A DNA stretch of 13,822 nt, taken from contig CAZYYB010000085.1 of the NCBI GenBank assembly GCA_964651515.1, positions 1-13,822 on the forward strand. Reading direction: 5' to 3'. A program made the position numbers and the translations under genes. Below are positions 6,688 through 12,540 of this stretch, in pieces (within the stretch, counting starts at the first letter, position 1; each line of letters opens with the position of its first letter). A model generated the notes under the pieces. The model was not told the DNA's origin and searched no databases. It saw nothing but the letters and a program-made list of their open reading frames with translations. The DNA comes from BOG-1184 sp964651515. GTDB lineage: Bacteria > Fibrobacterota > Chitinivibrionia > Chitinivibrionales > Chitinispirillaceae.

Positions 6688-7625
6688 CACTTTTTTCTAT
6701 CCCATTTGTCATCCTCGAAGAGATCCAGGAAGCGGTCTTCGTACAGCTCGAACAGGTTCCACCGGTCGAGCTCTTTCTTCAGTTCCGGGGCACGGGTCCG
6801 GTCGCGACGCGCATCGAGGAAGAGCCGTTCGATTTTTTCCATGACGTAGTGGGGCACCTTCTCCTCCTCGATGGTGGCCATCTCCTCGTCGTCGTCCTTG
6901 TTCACGGAGGGGAAAAACTCCCGGATGCGCTCCTCGATCATGGCAAGCTGCTGGTCCATCTCGTCGACGCTCTCTTCGAGCTCGCCGGTATCCACGGAAA
7001 AGGTGTTGAGCCGGGAGATGGTACGGATCAGTTCGAGCGAAGCCTTCGGGTAGGCGAAATTCATGGCATAGCTCGGGATGGTGCTGAGCAGGCAGCCTGC
7101 CTCGATGTGGCGCGCGGACGCCTCTCCCAGGAGCAGCCCGTTCAGGCCGGCGATGAAGCCGTCGGGCATGGGTACCACGCCCAGATCTTTTATCCGGGTG
7201 AGGAGCGTTTCGCCGTTGCAGGTGATGAGCACCTGCGAGGGGTTGCGGTAGGACATCGGCTGGGCGAACGCCGCAAAGGTAAAAATCCGCTCGACTTCAA
7301 AGCGGCTGATCACATCGAAAAACATCTTGATGATGACCAGCCCTTCGCGGCCGCCGACCTGCGCATCGCTCTCGAAGATGATGCAATCCGGGTCATGCGT
7401 ATAGAAAAACCGGCTGGTGGGAAGGTCGGGAAACTGTGCGATCCCGTCCTTCACCATGATGGAATCCGGGAAGAAAAACGGCCGCATATCGATATCGGCA
7501 AAGGGGCGGCCGTCCATTTTCCGGCGCAGAAAATCGATGGTGATGAGTCCCACGTTTCCCATCCCCGGCCATGCAGCCAGGACGAGCGGGGCTTTAGAAA
7601 ACGAAACATTCTCAAAAAATTTCAT
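6687..7625 (-). CDS. PAC2-family protein with acidic, helical C-terminal tail
   Basis: The product has 312 residues. Residues 10-215 match the PAC2 fold, related to proteasome assembly chaperone 2 and to archaeal/actinobacterial homologues. The hallmark LAAWPGMGNVGLITIDFLRR lies near the start, with further conserved segments around IIFESDAQ, NPSQVLITCNGE and GFIAGLNGLLLGEA. From about 214 a heptad-like helix (ELEESVDEMDQQLAMIEERI) leads to an acidic linker KDDDEEMATIEEE and a charged tail ending near DLFEDDKWDRKK. In archaea and eukaryotes the family chaperones proteasome assembly; in most bacteria no function is established, and no proteasome gene is in view. The start ATG at 7625 has GAGGA close upstream. 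The gene is divergent from dus and ends in its own terminator, so it is probably monocistronic. Confidence 0.85.
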   Translation of the reverse strand: MKFFENVSFSKAPLVLAAWPGMGNVGLITIDFLRRKMDGRPFADIDMRPFFFPDSIMVKDGIAQFPDLPTSRFFYTHDPDCIIFESDAQVGGREGLVIIKMFFDVISRFEVERIFTFAAFAQPMSYRNPSQVLITCNGETLLTRIKDLGVVPMPDGFIAGLNGLLLGEASARHIEAGCLLSTIPSYAMNFAYPKASLELIRTISRLNTFSVDTGELEESVDEMDQQLAMIEERIREFFPSVNKDDDEEMATIEEEKVPHYVMEKIERLFLDARRDRTRAPELKKELDRWNLFELYEDRFLDLFEDDKWDRKK

Positions 7626-7661
7626 GATTCCTCACTTTTCGTCCTGCGCCGGTGGCCTGTT

Positions 7662-7691
7662 TTGCATATGCAAGTTATTGCAAAATATATG
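7662..7691. promoter_or_regulatory. Palindrome and possible promoter in the PAC2/dus divergent gap
   Basis: TTGCATATGCAA at 7662-7673 is a perfect 12-bp palindrome in the 123-nt gap between the divergent starts. A second TTGCA at 7679-7683 follows 17 bases after the first. In the plus direction TTGCAT (7662-7667), an 18-bp spacer and TATATG (7686-7691) form a passable sigma70-type promoter for the dus gene. The palindrome could be an operator shared by both genes. The sequence is seen; the function is inferred. Confidence 0.35.
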
Positions 7692-7748
7692 CCGACCCTG
7701 CCTGCGGCGCAAGGGTTGGATGCCGCCTGGTGATGTATTTTTCCGGGC

Positions 7749-8699
7749 ATGAATGTTCAGGAAACCGCGCTCTACCTGGCGCCGCTTGCAGGAATCAGCG
7801 AGACCATCTTCCGTCGTCTCGGAAAAAAGCATGGAGCCGATGCCGTTGTCAGCGAGATGGTGAGTGCCGAAGGGATCCTGCGGGGCGGCAAGCAGACCCT
7901 GCGGCTCTGCTCTTTCGATCCCTCCGAAAGGCCGATCGGCATTCAGCTCTTCGGGGCGGATCCCGCGAGGCTTGCCGCAGCCGCCGCCATGGTTGAATCG
8001 CTGTTCCGGCCCGATTTTATCAACCTGAATGCGGGGTGCCCGGTCCCCAAGGTGGTTTCACGAAACGGCGGCGCCGCGCTTCTGAAGGACCCCCGGCTCT
8101 TCGAGGCGATCGTTACCGCAATGGCCAGGGCGACGACTATCCCGCTCACGGTCAAAATCCGCTCCGGCTGGACTACCGGAGAGTGGGTCGACGAGGAGTT
8201 CGCCCGCATCGCCGAGGCGTGCGGCGCGCGCGTCGTCATGCTCCATGCCCGTTCGAAGAGCATGCGCTACACGGGTGAGGCAATTCTTGAAAGGATTCTT
8301 CTGGTGAAAAAAGCCGTTTCGATTCCCGTAATCGGGAATGGCGATATCCGGTCCGCCGCGGATGCGCTCCGCATGGTCCGCGAAACCGGATGCGACGGGC
8401 TCATGGTCGGCCGGGGCGCGGTGGGCAATCCCTGGATCTTCGGCCAGATCAAGGCGGCACTGCGGGGCGAGCCGGTACCGCTCCCCACGCCTGCGGAACG
8501 CGGAGGGGAACTCCTGGCCCATATCGCCCGTTACCGCGAAAAGTACGGCGAATTCCCGGCGACCCGCGAGATGCGCAAGCACACGGCGTGGTACCTCAAG
8601 GGATCGCACCATGCCGCGATTTTCCGCGACCGGATATTCAGGGCGAAAGGGACACAGGAGCTTGAGAAGATAGCGGGAGAGGCGTTCGGGATTACATAG
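7749..8699 (+). CDS. dusB: tRNA-dihydrouridine synthase, DusB-like
   Basis: The product has 316 residues, the usual length. It is an FMN enzyme that reduces selected uridines in tRNA to dihydrouridine with NADPH. Visible parts are the opening FMN-barrel strand LAPLAGISETIFRRL (10-24), the phosphate/flavin segment IGIQLFGADP (63-72), NLNAGCPVPKVVSRNGG with catalytic Cys97, the FMN-contacting Lys in TVKIRSGW, the barrel strand IPVIGNGDI, and the phosphate-binding DGLMVGRGAVGNPWIF. The C-terminal helical tRNA-binding domain is present and includes the family motif REMRKHTAWYLKG. The ATG at 7749 has no good Shine-Dalgarno sequence upstream. The subgroup (DusB rather than DusA or DusC) rests on the REMRKHxxWYxKG motif and on length. 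It stands alone on the plus strand, 100 nt before the TPR membrane protein. Confidence 0.9.
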   Translation: MNVQETALYLAPLAGISETIFRRLGKKHGADAVVSEMVSAEGILRGGKQTLRLCSFDPSERPIGIQLFGADPARLAAAAAMVESLFRPDFINLNAGCPVPKVVSRNGGAALLKDPRLFEAIVTAMARATTIPLTVKIRSGWTTGEWVDEEFARIAEACGARVVMLHARSKSMRYTGEAILERILLVKKAVSIPVIGNGDIRSAADALRMVRETGCDGLMVGRGAVGNPWIFGQIKAALRGEPVPLPTPAERGGELLAHIARYREKYGEFPATREMRKHTAWYLKGSHHAAIFRDRIFRAKGTQELEKIAGEAFGIT

Positions 8700-8787
8700 C
8701 GGCACTCCCGCACCGCCCGCCTTTGGGAGAAAACACAGGGAATGACCCGGACGACCCGCCGGTCGCCCTTTCAGTTCGCACGTTAAT

Positions 8788-8793
8788 AGAGGA
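8788..8793 (+). promoter_or_regulatory. Ribosome binding site deciding the GTG start at 8800
   Basis: AGAGGA lies six bases upstream of GTG at 8800. No in-frame ATG occurs before the first hydrophobic segment, so this site supports the GTG as the true start of the TPR membrane protein. Confidence 0.65.
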
Positions 8794-8799
8794 CTACCG

Positions 8800-10848
8800 G
8801 TGACCTCCGCAGCCGACAGACAACAACCCCTCCTCCGCCGCCATGCATTCACCATCGGCTGTCTGCTCATTGCGGCCGTTACGTTCACCGCCTTCCTGCC
8901 GTCGCTCTCAAACGGATTCGTCAATCGCGACGATCCCGCCTACGTCACGGATAACCTCGCCGTGCGCGGTTTTACGCCCGCTCACCTGGCGAAGATTTTT
9001 TCCTCCACCTGCCTCTGTCACTATCTGCCGGTCACCATGCTGACCTACATGGCCGAGTATCGCCTCTTCGGGCTCGATCCGGCAGCCTTTCACCGCACGA
9101 ACCTGCTGCTGCATATTGTCAACGCCCTGCTGGTCTTCGCGCTCCTGTACGGGCTCGGAGGGAACTATGCCGCAGCGCTCATCGGCGCGCTCCTCTTCGC
9201 GGTGCACCCGCTGCGGGTCGAGCCGGTCGCCTGGATCGCCGAGCGCAAGGAGCTGCTTTCAGCCTGCTTCTACCTGGCTTCGCTGCTCCTCTATCTCTCG
9301 TACCGCAAACGGGGACGGCGAACCGCCTACCTCCTCTGCCTCGGGTCTTTTCTTGTTTCGCTTCTGTCCAAAAGCATGTCGGTCAGCCAGCCGCTCGTGC
9401 TCCTGCTCGTGGATTACCTTTCCGGCAGGAACATCGACCGGAAAGCGCTTATCGAGAAGATCCCGTTTTTCGCACTTTCGGCCGTGTTTGCGGTCGTGGC
9501 CCTCCTCGGGGCGCAGGGTTTTATCAGGAGTTATGCCGGCTACCCGATAGCCGGGCGCCTGCTCCTGCCGACGTATGCGATGATGTTTTACCTGGTCAAA
9601 ACGATCGTCCCCGTCCGCCTCTGCGCTTCCTACTACCTGCCGCAGGCCGCCGATGCGGGCCTCACCCTGCGCATGGGTCTCTCGCTGATCGGCATCGCCG
9701 GCCCGGCAGCAGTCGTTTTCCGCCGCCGCCGCGGTTCGAGGAAGCCGGCGTTCGGCGCACTGTTCTTTTTTGTCACCCTGCTGCCGGTGCTTCAGATCGT
9801 CAATTCAGGGGGGATGGTGCTCGTGGCGGACCGCTACACCTACGTGCCGATTGTCGGCATCTGCTTCCTCGTCTCCGCGGCCCTGGCATTTCTGACCGAC
9901 GTTAAATTCAAAAACAACCGGGCGATGCGGGGCGTTCTTTACATTCTCATGGCGGTCTCGATCGCCGCGCTCTCCTGCCTCACCCGGCAGCGCTGCGCCG
10001 TATGGAAAAACAGCCTGACACTCTGGAATTCCATCGTCCTGCACGAACCCGCCGCTCCGCAGGCCTACAACGGCCGGGGCGGCGCCTACCGGGATGCCGG
10101 AGAGTACGACGCCGCGCTGGCGGACTTTGGCAGGGAAATAGCCCTGAAGCCCGACGATGCGGGCGGCTGGTTCGGCCGGGGGTATGTCTACTGTGCCTGC
10201 CTGGGCCGGGTCGAGCCGGCCCTTGCCGATTTACGGGAGGCGGTCAGGCTCGGCCCGGACGCTCCGGACGCATGGAACACGCTCGGGATCGCCAACGGGA
10301 TGTCCGGTTCCTGCGACACCTCGTTCTTCGATTTCGGCAGGGCCCTGGCGCTCAAGCCGGATTTCCCCGAAGCATACGTAAACAGGGCGTACGCCTGGAT
10401 ACAGTGCTTCAAGGAGTTCGATCGGGCAAGGAACGATTGTTCGCGGGCGCTCGCCCTCGACCCCGGCATGCAGAAGGCGTGGCTCCTGCGGGGCATGGCC
10501 GGTTTCATGCGGGGCGACAACGTCGGCGCAATTCCCGACCTCGATAAAGCCATTAAACTCGATCCGGTTGCCGCCGAGGCATATTACTATCGCGGATCGG
10601 CATACGGCAATCTCGGGCTTCCCGGCCGGGCGCTGGCCGACTTGACCGCTGCCATCGACCTGAATCCCCGGTATGTCGATGCGTATAACCGGCGCGGTAT
10701 CGTTTATGGAATGCAGGGACGCTACGACCGCGCGATCGACGATTTTAACGCGGTCATGGAGCTCGATCCGGGCAGCGCCCCGGCGGCGCAGCGGAACCGG
10801 GATATCGCCATGGCAAAGTGGAAAAACGAACCGGTCCTCCCGCACTAG
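8800..10848 (+). CDS. Polytopic membrane protein with seven C-terminal TPR repeats (TMTC-like, possible GT-C glycosyltransferase)
   Basis: The product has 682 residues. Residues about 15-400 form a multi-span membrane domain. Its first extracytoplasmic loop carries NRDDPAYV (42-49), the acidic pair expected near the active site of GT-C glycosyltransferases. Other segments typical of this family are HPLRVEPVAWIAERKE (136-151), KSMSVSQP (191-198) and ADRYTYVP (343-350). From about 417 seven consecutive TPR units follow, each ending in a variant of ALALKPDF or AIDLNPRY. TPRs of this kind face the extracytoplasmic side in eukaryotic TMTC O-mannosyltransferases, which share the order membrane domain then TPR. 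In bacteria such proteins are common in large-genome environmental lineages and their acceptors are unknown. The start is GTG with AGAGGA six bases upstream. It is probably transcribed separately from dus or by read-through. Confidence 0.85.
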   Translation: MTSAADRQQPLLRRHAFTIGCLLIAAVTFTAFLPSLSNGFVNRDDPAYVTDNLAVRGFTPAHLAKIFSSTCLCHYLPVTMLTYMAEYRLFGLDPAAFHRTNLLLHIVNALLVFALLYGLGGNYAAALIGALLFAVHPLRVEPVAWIAERKELLSACFYLASLLLYLSYRKRGRRTAYLLCLGSFLVSLLSKSMSVSQPLVLLLVDYLSGRNIDRKALIEKIPFFALSAVFAVVALLGAQGFIRSYAGYPIAGRLLLPTYAMMFYLVKTIVPVRLCASYYLPQAADAGLTLRMGLSLIGIAGPAAVVFRRRRGSRKPAFGALFFFVTLLPVLQIVNSGGMVLVADRYTYVPIVGICFLVSAALAFLTDVKFKNNRAMRGVLYILMAVSIAALSCLTRQRCAVWKNSLTLWNSIVLHEPAAPQAYNGRGGAYRDAGEYDAALADFGREIALKPDDAGGWFGRGYVYCACLGRVEPALADLREAVRLGPDAPDAWNTLGIANGMSGSCDTSFFDFGRALALKPDFPEAYVNRAYAWIQCFKEFDRARNDCSRALALDPGMQKAWLLRGMAGFMRGDNVGAIPDLDKAIKLDPVAAEAYYYRGSAYGNLGLPGRALADLTAAIDLNPRYVDAYNRRGIVYGMQGRYDRAIDDFNAVMELDPGSAPAAQRNRDIAMAKWKNEPVLPH

Positions 10849-10851
10849 AAA

Positions 10852-10869
10852 ATCCGCCCGCCGGCGGAT
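10852..10869 (+). terminator. Terminator-like hairpin after the TPR gene
   Basis: ATCCGCC (10852-10858) pairs perfectly with GGCGGAT (10863-10869) around the loop CGCC, three bases after the stop codon. Only a short T-run (CGTTTC) follows, so termination would be weak or Rho-assisted. Confidence 0.4.
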
Positions 10870-11195
10870 CGTTTCGAACGGTCCACCGTAGTGTGGAGCG
10901 CCGCATCCGCCACAACTACCTTAATTGTCCTTGGTGTCGAAGCCTTGGATAGAGAATTTGGCGCCAAGTATTAAAAGATTCTTAGATTTGGTCAAAAAGC
11001 ATCCATTCAGTTGGCACGGCGACCGCAGGCGTTCGTGACGCCATCTAGGGCAGGTGTCCTGCTTGTAGCAATCCATAATCCAAGCTGGGAAGTTTATTCC
11101 TTCCTCCTCGCTTTTTTTAGCATCTTCCGGCCTTTCGACATGTATTTTATTGCAACTGATATATGGTAGTCTCCCGGTGCTACGAGTAATCTTAC
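10870..11195. other. Stretch of about 325 nt with no recognisable gene
   Basis: I find no RNA gene or credible start. One plus-strand frame is open from about 10849 to the TAA at 10972, and another from about 10978 to the TAG at 11167. Neither gives a product I recognise, and the two are in different frames. Small stems occur (GGCGT/ACGCC near 11028-11042, GCAGG/CCTGC near 11050-11062). Base composition starts to fall here. TCGACA at 11135 followed by ATATAT at 11159 is a poor candidate promoter for the next gene. It may be decayed coding sequence or the edge of an insertion. Confidence 0.4.
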
Positions 11196-11202
11196 GGGGA
11201 GG
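11196..11202 (+). promoter_or_regulatory. Strong ribosome binding site of the broken FGE-like gene
   Basis: GGGGAGG is followed by a six-base spacer and the ATG at 11209. It shows that the ATG was the genuine start of the lipoprotein gene, although a stop codon now lies nine codons later. Confidence 0.7.
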
Positions 11203-11208
11203 TTTGCG

Positions 11209-11442
11209 ATGAAAAAATGGGTTTTTCCCATAAAATAAGGTCTTTTTATTTGCGGGGTGGCCGCTTCTTCGTTTATTGGGGGATGCGGCAGGAAAGGCAG
11301 TCCGACCGGTCCTAACGCATTAGATGGAATAAAAATGATAAGCATTCCGGCGGGGACGTTCCAGATGGGCTCAACGAACCTCGGAGAAACGCCGGTGCAT
11401 AGCGTGACGCTTGGCGCATACACCGCGTCGGATCAAAGATGA
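11209..11442 (+). pseudogene. Formylglycine-generating-enzyme-like lipoprotein, nonsense-mutated and truncated
   Basis: From the well-placed ATG the frame reads MKKWVFPIK, then TAA at 11236-11238, then continues GLFICGVAASSFIGGC, completing a lipoprotein signal with the lipobox FIGGC. After a linker comes IKMISIPAGTFQMGSTNLG and ETPVHSVTLGAY, the N-terminal hallmark of the FGE-sulfatase (SUMF1-like) domain. Members of this fold include enzymes that make formylglycine in sulfatases and many non-catalytic C-type-lectin-like surface proteins. The remaining roughly 200 or more residues, including any active-site cysteines, are absent, because transposase sequence takes over near 11425-11435 in another frame. 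The original reading frame then closes at TGA 11440-11442. Two independent lesions make a pseudogene the simplest reading. A sequencing error could explain the TAA but not the truncation. I see no continuation beyond the transposase. Confidence 0.75.
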
Positions 11443-12154
11443 TATAGAAGAGCAGCTCTTCAGTCTGAGGCGGAACTTGTTCAGCGATCTGAGCATGGTT
11501 TTTTTCGACACAATATCGTTGTACTTCGAGGGAGAAGGTGGAGTACATATAGGACAGTTCGGCCATTCGAAAGACCATCGTCCCGACCCGAAGCAAGTCG
11601 TCGTTGCCGTCATTCTTGACAATGACGGGAACCCGATCTGTTCGGAAATCGTGCCTGGGAACACTACTGACGTTACCACCCTGATACCGGTGGTACAGCG
11701 GCTGAAGAGCCGCTTCGGCATCGAAAGGATCTGTATGGTTGCCGACCGCGGCATGATCAGCGAGGATACGGTCCAGCAAATTGAGCAGATGAATTGGGAA
11801 TACATTCTGTGTGTGCGAATGCACCGGAATAATGAAGTAAAGGATGATGTGTGGTTGCGCGGCGGCAGGTTTACGGAGGTTTTCCCGGAGCATTCGAAGG
11901 CAAAGGACAAGGCACCGTTAAAGGTCAAAGAAGTGAACGTCGGCAAGCATCGTTACGTTGTGTGCCACAATCTGGCTGTCCGTGGCTGGAATCTGGAGTG
12001 GGCGGATATGATACGTGACGTTGATGCAATAAGCGAAGTAGCAGTCACTCACGACGGCAAAAACTTCATCATCAGAACTGAAGCATCAGGAGTCGCAGGA
12101 AAGGTGTTCCAGGCTGCGGGAATCGCACTTCCTCCGGTCCTGCGCGAGGCATGA
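11432..12154 (+). pseudogene. IS1634-family DDE transposase, N-terminally truncated and internally deleted
   Basis: The frame opens within KDDIEEQLFSLRRNLF and continues FFDTISLYFEGEGG, which contains the first catalytic Asp (codon 11507-11509). Then come GHSKDHRPDPKQVVVAVI, GNTTDVTTLIPVVQRLKSRF and MVADRGMIS with the second Asp (codon 11744-11746). After RYVVCHN near 11970 the protein jumps directly to RGWNLEWADMIRDVDAI and the normal C-terminus GKVFQAAGIALPPVLREA. In intact family members a segment of roughly 200 residues lies between these two points and carries the third catalytic residue, Glu. That deletion is in frame, so the ORF stays open but cannot be an active transposase. The N-terminal DNA-binding part is missing as well. 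The family call rests on the D-T-x-S-x-YFEG motif and flanking blocks recalled from IS1634 proteins; the deletion size is inferred from memory of those. Confidence 0.8.
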
Positions 12155-12240
12155 AAAGTGTGGCACTACGTCCGTGCCAACCGTGTAACTCGCTGATATT
12201 CAAAGAACTATTTTTTCAAACTGGAGAAGTTGAGTAAGAC
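11432..12240 (+). mobile_element. IS1634-family insertion sequence remnant
   Basis: The stretch comprises the damaged transposase plus a downstream tail holding the hairpin TGGCAC/GTGCCA (12161-12166 with 12174-12179). The left end is lost, because the transposase begins well inside its coding sequence. The right boundary is uncertain; I place it near the GGAGAAGTTGAGTAA stretch because I cannot identify a terminal inverted repeat or target-site duplication. It has displaced the rest of the FGE-like gene. Confidence 0.55.
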
Positions 12241-12359
12241 CGCTGCTTCCTGGCAGGGAGAGGCTGTCTCGGGGCAAGCCCCGCTCTTAGCATCTTCTGA
12301 AAGGGTCATTGCCAGCGATCGCTCCACCCTGCCAACCAGCTGTATACTTTTTTTCAAAT
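12155..12359. other. IS tail and spacer
   Basis: No gene is seen. There are two compact palindromes: TGGCAC/GTGCCA at 12161-12179 and CGGGGC-AA-GCCCCG at 12270-12283. The first part probably belongs to the insertion sequence end. The rest is spacer leading to the lipoprotein promoter. Confidence 0.4.
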
Positions 12360-12389
12360 TTGACAGGAACTGTTCAGAATTGGTATATT
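12360..12389 (+). promoter_or_regulatory. Near-consensus sigma70-type promoter of the LamG lipoprotein gene
   Basis: TTGACA (12360-12365) and TATATT (12384-12389) are separated by 18 bp, matching six of six and five of six consensus positions. The start of transcription would lie near 12396, leaving a leader of about 145 nt before the ATG at 12541. The leader holds ACAAGG/CCTTGT (12398-12403 with 12448-12453), AGGAC/GTCCT (12421-12425 with 12446-12450) and a tandem CTCGAAG (12470-12476 and 12478-12484). I recognise no known riboswitch in it. Confidence 0.6.
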
Positions 12390-12540
12390 GTTAAAGCACA
12401 AGGTCTTTGACGAAAATAGCAGGACAGGAAACGGTGTCGATCTCAGTCCTTGTAAAGTATTGTAATGCTCTCGAAGACTCGAAGGCTCAAAAATCACATT
12501 TCCTATAAGTTTCTCCGTGTCAGCTGGAGGGGGGCTCGGC

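Noticed and set aside
8705..8729. CTCCC / GGGAG stem downstream of dus as a terminator
   Set aside because: It has only a 5-bp stem with a 15-base loop and no T-run after it, which is too weak to call.
11094..11423. 109-codon minus-strand frame opposite the FGE-like fragment
   Set aside because: The plus strand has a clear ribosome site, lipobox and FGE motif in frame, while the minus frame has no recognisable features.
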